Shown piece by piece: positions 17,330 through 26,241 of a DNA stretch of 43,238 nucleotides. Made by a program: the position numbers and the translations under genes. Source of the stretch: Candidatus Hydrogenedens sp. (lineage in GTDB: Bacteria > Hydrogenedentota > Hydrogenedentia > Hydrogenedentales > Hydrogenedentaceae); contig DAOSUS010000023.1 of assembly GCA_035378955.1 (NCBI GenBank), forward strand, positions 1 to 43,238. Reading direction: 5' to 3'. Each line of letters starts with the position of its first letter. The first letter of the stretch is position 1. Under the pieces are notes generated by a model. That model was not told the origin of the DNA and did not search any database. It saw nothing but the letters and a program-made list of their open reading frames with translations.

Positions 17330-20300
17330 ATGTTGAAAGTGAAATGTGTAAGTTTTCTGGTTGCGATTGGTTTAATAGTTTTCCCGTTATTTGCGGGAGC
17401 GGAGTCCCTTAATCTGGACTTCTGCGACAGTCTTCAGAAAGTACTTGAAAATTCACTTCTGGAAGGTGTAGACCTTGGGGAATTTCAGTATTTTCTGGAT
17501 ATGTTTCAACCGAATAGCATGGATTTGAACGGAAAGATATATGCAGATTTGCGAACAATACCGATACCTAATGTAGCGGGTTTAACAGAGGAACAAGCTC
17601 GCACTGTCTTGAAGGCATGGGGCTTCAATGTTGTAGATACTTTCTATACACCTCATCCTTCTGTACCGGAGGGACAGGTTATTCGCACAGACCCCGGAGC
17701 AAATAAGCGGGTAATTGCTGGAAGTAATGTGCGATTACGAGTTTCTACTGGGGCTGGGGATGAACTACAACCCTCTGAGGAAATCCCTGCAGTAGAATTT
17801 ATTGGTAATCTAAGTGGGAATGGAATTCTGGATATTGCCAATGAATTTGGACTTATTCAGAGAATAGGCAATGATGATACATTTGATAATGGTGTATTAA
17901 CTCATGAAGAGGTTTACAATGCATGGACTCACAATTTAACCCAATTCCAGACAGATATGGGTCCAACCCTTTCTGCGGTATTACCCGGTTTAATCCCCGG
18001 TCTTTTGGAAATCTTTCTTGCTTATCTGACTTTAGGTGATGGGGACTATACGATTTATTCTCAACCTACCCCTAATCAGTTTGAAGGTTATATGAATGGA
18101 GGGGTAATTAATCCACCGACACCATCTACGGCAAAGGGCTTTGTTAAGATGACCCAGACTTTAGATGAAGGTAAAACAAATATCACAGGGATTACTTTCA
18201 ATATGGATATCACGAATATTGAAGGAATAACTTCAATCACTGCAGTAAATGTATCTACATCAGAAACCTGGTGGTCTATTGATTTTGGGAAAACCAATTT
18301 ATCCATTGAATATACAGTTACACCCGAACAACTTGCTATGATTGATACAACCAAGATATTCCCAAATGATGCCTACTGGAACAATTTTTATATCATTGTT
18401 AAAACAATTGCATATCCTAATGGCGAAATTGCAGTCCGATTGGGTGATTTAGAACCAAAGTCTATCCTTGCAGAAGGTGAAGGTTCTTTCGGTATTATTG
18501 CAGGATTGATTGCACTTCTTGATGAACAGCTAAGAAAAGCCACGCGTGAACAATTTGGAACAGAAATGGGATTTGATAATCCTTACTTAAAGAAAGAAAA
18601 TTATGTGGGGTTAAATGATTTACTTCCAGATGCAGACGCCGATGGTGATGGTGCCAGCAATCGCTGTGAATATGAATGGTTTGATAAAGAATATTGTAGA
18701 GAACTCATTGCAAAATGTGCCGGAAGTAATGTTATTACTAAGGATGGAGTAGATACGGGTAGTAATAGCACCAAAAAAGGCAGCTTCGTTTTTAGATTAT
18801 GGAATGACCCCGAAGCAGAGGAATTTTATCTGGATGTTGAAATTACTCCTGGAGTTACATTGAGCAAAATAACTCAAATTGGTATCTTTGATGGTATGAA
18901 TAATGAGGCCCCATTAATTTACAATTTCCCGGGTCCATTTACTTCTTCACCTTATAAGTACAGAATTACCCAGGCTGAATTGGAATCTATGCCTGAATCA
19001 ACCAATCCACATTTAATTATTTGCACCAGCAACCAACCGGGTATTACAGACCGTGGTGAAATAGGTGCAGATTTAGTTCAGTATTGCCCTGAATTGTTCT
19101 CAAATCCCGGGAAAAAATGGAAACAAGAAAAGGCAGAGATAATCCGGTATACAGAAGCGGCTTTAAATCCAAACCTTCGTCCGGATTACTGCACTATGAT
19201 GAGCGGTTGCCATATTAATCTACAAAATAACCGTGTAGTTCCTCCTGTTCCGCCTATTTCGAGTGGCACGGTATATGTAGATACTATCTTATATCTTGAT
19301 ACACAGAATATATCTTATAAGATAACTGTGGAACATACGGTAGCCAATCCGATTTCTGCTGGTCTTTATGCGGGTGGTGTCGGAGAAAATGGTGAACTCG
19401 TCTTAGACTTAGGTAGTGCTGTTTCCCCTATAGAAAGGGTTTTAACACCAGAGGAAGCACAACTTATTAGTGGTAAGGAACTGTATGTCCTGATTACCAG
19501 TAGTGATTATCCCGATGGAGAACTAAGAGCCCAATTAGATTGCACAGCTCAAGTACGATTTGTAAACGCAAGTTTTGATTCACAATCTCTGGATGTGTGC
19601 ATGAATGGATTGCCGATATTTGTATTGGCTCAATATCCTTCTGCCTCAGAATACAGGCAAGTTCTTTCAAATGAATATAATTTGAGAATATTACCGGGCA
19701 CAGGAGATTACGATACATGCTCCAACACTCCGGTAATTTCTACAGCATTGGATGTTTTTGGAGATAGCAGTGTAACTCTTGTTGCGACAGGTTGGGTAGA
19801 TAGTCTGGAATTATTCACATTAGAAGATGATAACCGCGCCCCTGCAGAAGGGTTTGCTAATATACGATTTGTAAACGCTGTTAAAAATGGCTACAGTGTA
19901 GATTTTAGTTTCAGTGGTTGGCCACCGGAGTTGACACCCTTATTCTCCAATATTTCTGCTCTTTCCTCGACATCTTATTATGGGATAAGTGCTCCTGATA
20001 CATTGGATATTGTTATTTCTAAGGCAGGTTTGCCTGAAGAAATAATTGTTACACAGGAAGGTGTCCAGTTCTTGCCCGGTGGTGTATATACGATATTCCT
20101 TGTGGGTCCCGTTCCATTAAAGAATGGCTATCAACTCCTTATAACTGAAGACAGACCCGGTGAATTACCTCCGGAAGGCACACCGGAAGGAGTCATAGAG
20201 GGTGAAGGCACACCTGAGGGCACTCCCGAAGGTGTTATAGAGGGTGAAGGCACACCTGAGGGCATTCCTGAAGGTGTTATAGAGGGTGAAGGCACACCTG

Positions 20301-20653
20301 AGGGCACTCCCGAAGGCACACCGGAAGGTATCCCAGAAGGAATTGTTGAAGGTGAAGTTCCAAAACCTCCACATACTGCCGACCAGAATGGAGATTGGCA
20401 AATAAACTTATCTGAATTGCTCCGTGTAATTCAGTTCTTCAATTCGGGTGGTTATCATTGCGACCCACAGGGTGAAGATGGCTATAATCCCGGTTTGGAA
20501 GGAGATAAGACATGCCAGCCACATGCATCCGACTATCTTCCAGCGGACTGGACAATCTCTTTGAGTGAATTGCTCCGACTCATACAGTTCTTTAATTCAG
20601 GTGGCTATCATCCATGCCAAGGTAGCGAAGATGGCTATTGTGCCGGTTTATAA
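17330..20653 (+). CDS. Large secreted multidomain protein: PASTA, CHRD-like, DUF4397-like, PEG-rich linker, paired C-terminal modules
   Basis: An 1107-residue exported protein with a signal peptide (about 1-25, ending FAGAES). A PASTA-like domain covers about 76-140 (IPNVAGLTEEQARTVLKAWG to VRLRVSTG). CHRD-like beta domains lie near 240-385, 485-585 and 645-740, each with a xxPxGEIxxxL-type strand. Two DUF4397-like repeats start with VRFVNASFDS and IRFVNAVKNG (about 743-945). Then comes a proline/glutamate/glycine linker (EGTPEGVIEGEG units, 948-1009) and two copies of a dockerin-like module containing SELLRxIQFFNSGGYH (about 1016-1107). Calcium-type DADGDGASN at about 442-450 is also seen. 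I infer a cell-surface or extracellular adhesive/scaffold protein. It is followed by a strong terminator. Confidence 0.8.
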   Translation: MLKVKCVSFLVAIGLIVFPLFAGAESLNLDFCDSLQKVLENSLLEGVDLGEFQYFLDMFQPNSMDLNGKIYADLRTIPIPNVAGLTEEQARTVLKAWGFNVVDTFYTPHPSVPEGQVIRTDPGANKRVIAGSNVRLRVSTGAGDELQPSEEIPAVEFIGNLSGNGILDIANEFGLIQRIGNDDTFDNGVLTHEEVYNAWTHNLTQFQTDMGPTLSAVLPGLIPGLLEIFLAYLTLGDGDYTIYSQPTPNQFEGYMNGGVINPPTPSTAKGFVKMTQTLDEGKTNITGITFNMDITNIEGITSITAVNVSTSETWWSIDFGKTNLSIEYTVTPEQLAMIDTTKIFPNDAYWNNFYIIVKTIAYPNGEIAVRLGDLEPKSILAEGEGSFGIIAGLIALLDEQLRKATREQFGTEMGFDNPYLKKENYVGLNDLLPDADADGDGASNRCEYEWFDKEYCRELIAKCAGSNVITKDGVDTGSNSTKKGSFVFRLWNDPEAEEFYLDVEITPGVTLSKITQIGIFDGMNNEAPLIYNFPGPFTSSPYKYRITQAELESMPESTNPHLIICTSNQPGITDRGEIGADLVQYCPELFSNPGKKWKQEKAEIIRYTEAALNPNLRPDYCTMMSGCHINLQNNRVVPPVPPISSGTVYVDTILYLDTQNISYKITVEHTVANPISAGLYAGGVGENGELVLDLGSAVSPIERVLTPEEAQLISGKELYVLITSSDYPDGELRAQLDCTAQVRFVNASFDSQSLDVCMNGLPIFVLAQYPSASEYRQVLSNEYNLRILPGTGDYDTCSNTPVISTALDVFGDSSVTLVATGWVDSLELFTLEDDNRAPAEGFANIRFVNAVKNGYSVDFSFSGWPPELTPLFSNISALSSTSYYGISAPDTLDIVISKAGLPEEIIVTQEGVQFLPGGVYTIFLVGPVPLKNGYQLLITEDRPGELPPEGTPEGVIEGEGTPEGTPEGVIEGEGTPEGIPEGVIEGEGTPEGTPEGTPEGIPEGIVEGEVPKPPHTADQNGDWQINLSELLRVIQFFNSGGYHCDPQGEDGYNPGLEGDKTCQPHASDYLPADWTISLSELLRLIQFFNSGGYHPCQGSEDGYCAGL
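20171..20356 (+). repeat. In-frame repeats encoding the EGTPEG linker
   Basis: Tandem imperfect repeats built on the 9- and 12-bp units for GTPEG and VIEGEG. A longer unit of about 42 bp (GTPEGTPEGVIEGE) recurs. The repeat is in frame and of low complexity, so copy number may vary between strains. Confidence 0.85.
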
Positions 20654-20675
20654 ATTGTAAGTTAAATTGATTATG

Positions 20676-20715
20676 AATGTAGAGATGCGAAATATCGCAT
20701 CTCTACATTTTTTTT
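20676..20715 (+). terminator. Rho-independent terminator of the surface-protein gene
   Basis: A perfect 15-bp stem (20676-20690 with 20695-20709) closes a 4-nt loop AATA and is followed by a run of eight T residues. It begins 22 bp after the stop codon. Confidence 0.92.
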
Positions 20716-20721
20716 GATAAA

Positions 20722-20748
20722 CAAAACTATTTCTGTAAAACAGTTTTG
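20722..20748. repeat. Small hairpin in the intergenic region
   Basis: CAAAACT at 20722-20728 pairs with AGTTTTG at 20742-20748 around a 13-nt loop. No T-run follows. Its function is unknown; it is part of a hairpin-rich stretch. Confidence 0.5.
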
Positions 20749-20761
20749 CTCTTTAATATTG

Positions 20762-20789
20762 GTAGCACAGGTAAGAACACCTGTGCTAC
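20762..20789. repeat. Perfect 11-bp inverted repeat (REP-like palindrome)
   Basis: GTAGCACAGGT (20762-20772) and ACCTGTGCTAC (20779-20789) are perfect complements with a 6-nt loop. There is no T-tract, and the preceding gene already has its terminator, so it looks more like an interspersed palindrome than a second terminator. From memory, similar CACAGG/CCTGTG palindromes are dispersed in some planctomycete-like genomes; not verified. Confidence 0.65.
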
Positions 20790-20853
20790 TCTTAAAAACC
20801 TTATTAGTAATTAGAAAAAAATCTATCTGGGTTCTTGATAGTAAAAAGAATAA

Positions 20854-20966
20854 ACCATAAAGGTCATGAAGGAAATGTTACACAAAGGACACGGAGGAGA
20901 TGAGGGCAAAACATGTTTTATCTCTACATTGTGAACTTTGTGTAAATTCTCTGTGCTCTCTATGGT
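20854..20966. repeat. Long imperfect inverted repeat rich in ACACAAAGGACAC motifs
   Basis: The left arm 20854-20892 and the reverse complement of 20931-20966 share ACCATA at the outer end and TTACACAAAG at the inner end, with GNCA/GAAG-type repeats between. The arms are about 36 to 39 nt and enclose about 38 nt. The text resembles the widespread non-coding ACACGAAGG-type repeats known from many bacterial genomes. No ORF spans it. Confidence 0.55.
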
Positions 20967-21330
20967 AAAAAAATAACCCACTTAAAAATTCCAGAGCGAG
21001 GATGCTTCAGCTACATAAGTAGAAGCATAGATGAAACCTTCTAACTCCAGTGAAAAAACATTCAACAGGATTTACATGTCACGAATGCATGAATGACAAA
21101 CAAATTTTTAACTGGAGATTGTTAACATCTCTGGATAAAAGAGGTTTTTATTAAACAAAGATTGGTTATTTTACAACAACAAAGGTGTTGCAATTATAGA
21201 TTTGATTTAATATCTTCTATATTTACATTATCCCTGACAGTAATCTATTATATTTCAATTGCTCTATATCATTAGAGAGGATATTAATAATGCTTCTTAA
21301 AAAATGTATACTTGTATGTCTTATTAAATT
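20967..21330. other. AT-rich non-coding stretch without a supported gene
   Basis: I see no convincing gene here. There is a two-step hairpin at 21002-21028 (outer arms ATGCTT/AAGCAT, inner CTAC/GTAG) and a short GAGAT/ATCTC pair near 21116-21134. A fragment, AACAGGATTTACATG, resembles a degenerate dispersed repeat. The rest is unremarkable AT-rich DNA. Confidence 0.5.
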
Positions 21331-21370
21331 AAAGAGATGAGGTATTTTCTTGTTAATACCCCATCTCTTT
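21331..21370 (-). terminator. Terminator after the minus-strand prepilin-like gene, possibly bidirectional
   Basis: A 16-bp stem with a single mismatch (21331-21346 with 21355-21370) and an 8-nt loop. It lies 21 bp beyond the stop codon of the gene ending at 21392. The plus strand carries the better T-tail (six T), the minus strand TTTAATTTAAT, so it may work both ways. Confidence 0.75.
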
Positions 21371-21391
21371 TTTGTGTTGCTAATGATAAAA

Positions 21392-22318
21392 TTATAACCT
21401 ATTCATAATTTCTTCACTTTGTAAAACCGCCATAGTGCGATTTACAGGCCATTTACCGGGGAAACGAATAAATTCAACATGACCATCCATATACAGGAAA
21501 TTGCAACCACCAGGGACATGATTGAACTCCTGCCCTATATCTGTGCTAACCCAATCTCCGGACACAGGAATTTCACTTTGGGCTTTGGCACTTGCCGCAG
21601 GATTATTAATATCTGTTATCATAAAGCGTTCAATCCCTTCTCTCAAACGATACATAGTAAGATTTTGCGTCCCGTCGAAGAATGTGAAGTCTTCGTCGTT
21701 TTTTGACGGGTCACCTAAACGGGGATAAAGATTACCTAACATAATAACCACTTGGGGATTGTTCGCCAGTAACCAGTCTATCATCACATTTACATCCGGG
21801 TTTGCCGGTGGATCGGGTCGGTCAATAATCCCCGGAAACCATGTATTCCATGCTAAATATAAATAAGAACAGCTACTATCATCTACTTCGCAGGGATAAA
21901 ATTCTTTATTAGGCACACCGGCTGTGGGTACTAAATTCCCGGCTCGGTCACCAATAACTTGGGCTAGATTGTCTGCTTTATCAAATACTTTTACCGGGTC
22001 ATTCCCTGTTGTTGCAGAAGGACATAATAACACCGCAGGGTCATTTAAATATTCCGGATATACTGCCATACAGTCAAGAACAAATTCTCCACTTAATTCG
22101 GTGCAATTATAAAGTTTGGAGGGTGGAAATCTTTCACCCTTTGCTTCATTAGAATACATCTTACATGTGAGACCTATCTGTTTTAAGTTATTCTGGCATG
22201 AGGAACGGCGTGCTGCTTCACGGGCACGAGCAAGAGCCGGTAAAAGTATGGCTGCAAGGATGCCGATGATAGCAATGACGACAAGTAGTTCGATGAGAGT
22301 GAAACCATGCTTTTTCAT
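21392..22318 (-). CDS. Prepilin-like DUF1559-type secreted protein
   Basis: A 308-residue protein with a type IV prepilin/pseudopilin N-terminus: short basic leader MKKH, then G-FTLIELLVVIA, where prepilin peptidase cuts after Gly and Glu5 of the mature protein is present. This is followed by the AREAARRSSCQNNLKQ segment. The C-terminus has FNHVPGGCNFLYMDGHVEFIRFPG, the DUF1559/H-X9-DG-like signature of PVC-type genomes. These proteins are numerous in such genomes and their role is unknown; pseudopilin-like assembly is inferred. It is a more distant relative of the pair at 29595 and 30961 and lacks their UTR elements. AAGGAG is correctly spaced before ATG 22318. Confidence 0.88.
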   Translation of the reverse strand: MKKHGFTLIELLVVIAIIGILAAILLPALARAREAARRSSCQNNLKQIGLTCKMYSNEAKGERFPPSKLYNCTELSGEFVLDCMAVYPEYLNDPAVLLCPSATTGNDPVKVFDKADNLAQVIGDRAGNLVPTAGVPNKEFYPCEVDDSSCSYLYLAWNTWFPGIIDRPDPPANPDVNVMIDWLLANNPQVVIMLGNLYPRLGDPSKNDEDFTFFDGTQNLTMYRLREGIERFMITDINNPAASAKAQSEIPVSGDWVSTDIGQEFNHVPGGCNFLYMDGHVEFIRFPGKWPVNRTMAVLQSEEIMNRL

Positions 22319-22384
22319 AAAATTCTCCTTAAAATTGAAGTTTAGTTAATAATTGTAAGAAATACATTGTATTTAGCTATTGTT

Positions 22385-22413
22385 ATTATACAACAAATTT
22401 TTGTAAAAGTCAA
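22385..22413 (-). promoter_or_regulatory. Sigma-70-type promoter of the prepilin-like gene
   Basis: On the minus strand TTGACT (22408-22413) and TATAAT (22385-22390) are 17 bp apart. The leader to the ATG at 22318 is about 60 nt and includes the perfect small palindrome AAATACA/TGTATTT. Confidence 0.85.
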
Positions 22414-22430
22414 TATATTTTTATTTTTAT

Positions 22431-22470
22431 TAAAAAAACAAGCCCCAACATTTACATGTTGGGGCTTGTT
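22431..22470 (-). terminator. Rho-independent terminator of the ThuA-HEAT gene
   Basis: A perfect 15-bp GC-rich stem (22437-22451 with 22456-22470) with a 4-nt loop; on the minus strand it runs into a T-tract (A-run at 22432-22438 on plus). It lies 22 bp past the stop at 22493 and separates this operon from the prepilin-like gene. Confidence 0.93.
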
Positions 22471-22492
22471 ATGTAGGTTATTTCTTATTTTT

Positions 22493-25400
22493 TTACTTTG
22501 GCAATATGGAAGTTTTGGGTTTGGGTTCAAATGGGGAACCATCTGTTTTACGGATACGAGCACAGAATTCCCATTGTCCACTGCCCTGACGGATTTTTGC
22601 AAGTATATGGTTCCAACCCTGTTTTAAGTGTATCCCTATTGTATCATCATCAGGCACACAAGGACGATTTGTATTTTTCCCGAATACTTTTGTTCCATTT
22701 ACCCAGATACGGGCACCGTCATCACTGCCAATTAACAGGTTAACATCTTGTTCGGTATCACTCCATACATAAGTGCTTAAATAAGCGACGCGATTTTCTC
22801 CACCTAAGATTTTATGGAGTTCAACAACCATAGGTTTGTTGGGATTTGTTCCTGGTGAAACAGGTTTCCACAATGCCTTTTCAGCTTCTTCGGGTTTCTC
22901 TGGAGCGAAAACAAACTCATACAACATGTTTGGGTTAATTTCATCATTTACATAGGGACCTGATACCATCCAGGTAGTGATAAAATCTTCAAATTTGGGA
23001 ACTATATCCAGAGTTTTTTGTGCTTCTTGTTTTATAAGTTCCATCTGTCCTTGATGAATAACTTTTTCAAGAGCAGGGGTAATGATATCTGGAGCAATAC
23101 CAATGAGCGTTTTTGAAAGTTTAACCACAGCAACTTCTGCTTCATTTCTTACCTGTTCGTTATCAAGGTATTGAGTTACAATAGACAATGCTTCCGGATA
23201 AGATGTATTTTGTAAGGCACCTATGACACCTTTTAATACTTCGGGTTTTGTGCTAATTGCGATTACATCGTTAAACAATTGCATCCGTTGTTCAGAGGTC
23301 ATATTCCAGATATTATCCGATAATTGGATAACACCTGCAAGAGCCTGCCGACGGATAGATTCGTTCTCCGTTGTGCGTGCAAGTTCCAGTAATGCATTTA
23401 AAGGCTCTGCATTTCGCCAGTTGGAAAGAGAACGAATCAAAGATTCTTTTACGGCGTCTTCGGATTCGTGAAGATATTTGAGCAGCAAAGGTAATGAACT
23501 ATCTACTTTACGCTGGGCTATTTTTTCCAATGCGGCTTTCTTTATTGTTGCAGAAGGATTTAATTCTAATAAAGCAGTAATCCGTTGTACAATTTCTTCA
23601 TCCGTTGCTGTTGATTTTTGTGCTAAATTCAGACATGTTTCAAGTAAAGTATCTCTCTGGGGCAGTTCTGGATTAGCACGAGCAAACTCAATCAGGACAG
23701 GAACGGGCGTATCATCAGGCCAATTATTTAACGCCTGCATCACTATACCCAATTTATCTGCGGGAGTGTTTGCATTTATATATGTGTTCAATTTTTCCCA
23801 TCCTTTAGCATGACCTGAGCGCGCAAGTACACGAAGTAAAACCGTTTGCACGGGTAATGCAGGATTGGAATCCAGTACGGACGAAATTTTTGCTAATTGT
23901 GTTTCTGTTTCTTCTGGTTTCAGCAATGCAATCTTTATAATTAGTTCTTCAAATAATTCCTGTTCCTCTCCTGAACTGGCTCCCGATAATATTTGCAAAA
24001 CGGTATCGAGCATTTCTGGATTAGGTTGTTCTATCAGGCTTTTTATAGCCGATATTCTACATTCGGGGTCAGCATCCCCGGCGGATTGAAGTATTATAGG
24101 TTCACTCCCGGGAACTTTTCTTGCAGCAACTAAAGGTAAAAGAATTTTCTTCAAGGTAGGATTAATATCCGATTTCTTTAAAATGTCTAACATTCCCTGT
24201 CCTGCATCATCTCCGGGCATTGAAGCAAGACTTGCCTTTGCTAATTCTGCTTCCGTTCCCTCTCCAAGGGCTTTGGAAATAAGTAATGCTACTTCCGACT
24301 TGCCACCTATTACGCCCAGTGCATTTATGCTGGCTTCTCGAATTGACGGATTCTCACTATTGAGACTGTTAACTACATACGGTAGTATATCCTTTCTTTT
24401 TTGTGAAGCAAACAGATTGATAAATTGAACCTGATTTTCGGGCGAAGCAAATGCCATTTCTTTGCATACAGCATTCAAAAGAAGTTGTTTATTTTTTATC
24501 AGAGGTGTAGCACCAATAACGAGACGAACAAAAGCGGAATCAGGGTCACTCAATGATTTAACCAAAACTTTAACCCCTTCCTCTTCGGAATATTTTAAGA
24601 GACTGCGAAGTGATGCTATACGAAGTGAAGGGGGATATGTGTTATCTGCACTTATATCGCGGATAACCGATAAAGCATCCACGGATTTTTTCTTTGCTAA
24701 TATTTTATCAGCACATGCAAATGCTTGTTGTGTCAATTTCAAGCGTGCTGATTCAACGGCTTGTGAGCGAGCCGTCCATAAGGCAGAAAGAGCACTTTCA
24801 TCTTCCATCATGCACAAAGCAGAACCTGCCGCAATGACCGTATCTGGTTCATTATTATTCAAGAATACGGCTATAGCAGGTATAGATTTTAAATCTTTTC
24901 GTAAACTAAGGGAAGTCATGATTCCAATACGATTTTTACCTTCTGTTGTTTGTAATGCATTTCGTAAGGAACGAGCCGCTAATTCTCCGGGTATTTTTTC
25001 GAGAGCAAAACGGGCTGAATCAAATAACTCGGGAACCTGTAATAAATCGGTTAAAACGGGAACAGATATCTGGGTGCCTAATTCTCCTAATTTTGAGCAT
25101 ACATATTTTTTAGCATCTGTTGTTGCATCGGAAAGCAGGAACTTAATCATTTCCTTTTCAACACTTGTCATAGACCTTTTATCCGATGTCATAACACGGA
25201 GGTACTCGTTAATCTGAGTTATTGCGGCACGACTATCTAAGGCTTTGTATCCTTTTATCCGTTCCAATAACTCAGCAAGGGGAATATAACGATTTTCTTC
25301 CCAGATACGAACCTCATTAGGTCCTGGAAAATCTTCTGGGACCGATTGGGTTACTTTACCTGTTGCACACCATTCAGCCCCACGCAGGAATGTAGTAAGG

Positions 25401-26200
25401 AAGCCGGCACATTGCAATGCAACAGGAGTATCCTCCTGAGGATGTCCTAAAACGGTCTGGAAAATTCTGCCTTTGCCATATTGAACGGTGAACAGAATAG
25501 GCTCATGTTCGCCGGTTCCTTTTTCTTCAGGACTGGAATATGCAGTTGCGAGAACCGTTAAGTTTTCCGCTGGACCGCGTAGACGGTCGTACAACTCATC
25601 TTTTGCATGGAGCCATATCGGAGGAAGTCCTTTTGTGATGGGATGGTTGCGGTCGCGTATAACAACCTGGAAGGTGTGCTGTGTTCCATGGCTACCGCCA
25701 GGTCCCGGAGTATTATCTTTTATCACCTTACCATCACGCCAGCGGACATACGGACCCCAGCGTTCATCACGGTTGCCCCAACCACCAAGACCGATAATCT
25801 TATTAAATTCAGGCCATTCAGGAAAGGCATTATTAGCGGCATGATAAACAACAACGCCCCCACCATTTTCGACATAAGATACAAAAGATTGTTTTACCTT
25901 CTCAGGCCAGGGGTCTCCGTTGTAATCTAAAATGACCACCTGATAATTTTGGAATTCCGGCTGAAAGGTGGAAAAATCACCGCCCTGAGCAGGTGCTTGT
26001 AATACATCTACTTGAAATAGCCCCGTTTTCTCCAGAGCATCTTTCAAAATGGGGGAACTGATGTCCCAGCGATGGTTATTTTGTCCTGTTACTATTAGGG
26101 CTTTTATGGTAGGTTCGGCAATAAGGTTTATGGGGATAAAGGTGAACATAAGGGCTACAAGGAGTATTCCCATAATCATTTGTTTTGTTCTATAACTCAT
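22493..26200 (-). CDS. Secreted ThuA-domain protein with HEAT repeats and a C-terminal beta-sandwich domain
   Basis: A 1235-residue protein. After a signal peptide (QMIMGILLVALMFTFIPINLIA) comes a ThuA-like glutamine-amidotransferase-fold domain (about 30-290) with IKALIVTGQNNHRW, GGGVVVYHAANNAF and KDELYDRLRG. Residues about 310-1065 are an array of HEAT-like helical repeats. The C-terminal 150 residues (about 1080-1225) carry a PA14-like or carbohydrate-binding pattern, LIGSDDGARIWVNGTKVF. The AGGAG spacing favours ATG 26200 over an upstream in-frame start 20 codons earlier. ThuA is linked to sugar (trehalose-type) metabolism, but large secreted forms are uncharacterised. It follows a Tat-exported Gfo/Idh/MocA gene by 41 bp, so the two likely act on the same sugar. 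Confidence 0.8.
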   Translation of the reverse strand: MSYRTKQMIMGILLVALMFTFIPINLIAEPTIKALIVTGQNNHRWDISSPILKDALEKTGLFQVDVLQAPAQGGDFSTFQPEFQNYQVVILDYNGDPWPEKVKQSFVSYVENGGGVVVYHAANNAFPEWPEFNKIIGLGGWGNRDERWGPYVRWRDGKVIKDNTPGPGGSHGTQHTFQVVIRDRNHPITKGLPPIWLHAKDELYDRLRGPAENLTVLATAYSSPEEKGTGEHEPILFTVQYGKGRIFQTVLGHPQEDTPVALQCAGFLTTFLRGAEWCATGKVTQSVPEDFPGPNEVRIWEENRYIPLAELLERIKGYKALDSRAAITQINEYLRVMTSDKRSMTSVEKEMIKFLLSDATTDAKKYVCSKLGELGTQISVPVLTDLLQVPELFDSARFALEKIPGELAARSLRNALQTTEGKNRIGIMTSLSLRKDLKSIPAIAVFLNNNEPDTVIAAGSALCMMEDESALSALWTARSQAVESARLKLTQQAFACADKILAKKKSVDALSVIRDISADNTYPPSLRIASLRSLLKYSEEEGVKVLVKSLSDPDSAFVRLVIGATPLIKNKQLLLNAVCKEMAFASPENQVQFINLFASQKRKDILPYVVNSLNSENPSIREASINALGVIGGKSEVALLISKALGEGTEAELAKASLASMPGDDAGQGMLDILKKSDINPTLKKILLPLVAARKVPGSEPIILQSAGDADPECRISAIKSLIEQPNPEMLDTVLQILSGASSGEEQELFEELIIKIALLKPEETETQLAKISSVLDSNPALPVQTVLLRVLARSGHAKGWEKLNTYINANTPADKLGIVMQALNNWPDDTPVPVLIEFARANPELPQRDTLLETCLNLAQKSTATDEEIVQRITALLELNPSATIKKAALEKIAQRKVDSSLPLLLKYLHESEDAVKESLIRSLSNWRNAEPLNALLELARTTENESIRRQALAGVIQLSDNIWNMTSEQRMQLFNDVIAISTKPEVLKGVIGALQNTSYPEALSIVTQYLDNEQVRNEAEVAVVKLSKTLIGIAPDIITPALEKVIHQGQMELIKQEAQKTLDIVPKFEDFITTWMVSGPYVNDEINPNMLYEFVFAPEKPEEAEKALWKPVSPGTNPNKPMVVELHKILGGENRVAYLSTYVWSDTEQDVNLLIGSDDGARIWVNGTKVFGKNTNRPCVPDDDTIGIHLKQGWNHILAKIRQGSGQWEFCARIRKTDGSPFEPKPKTSILPK

Positions 26201-26241
26201 ATTATTTCTCCTATGTATGAAAAAAGGTTCATAAGTAATTA

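Noticed and set aside
20171..20356. Tandem repeat as a CRISPR array
   Set aside because: The repeats are short, contiguous, in frame and encode the EGTPEG linker; there are no unique spacers.
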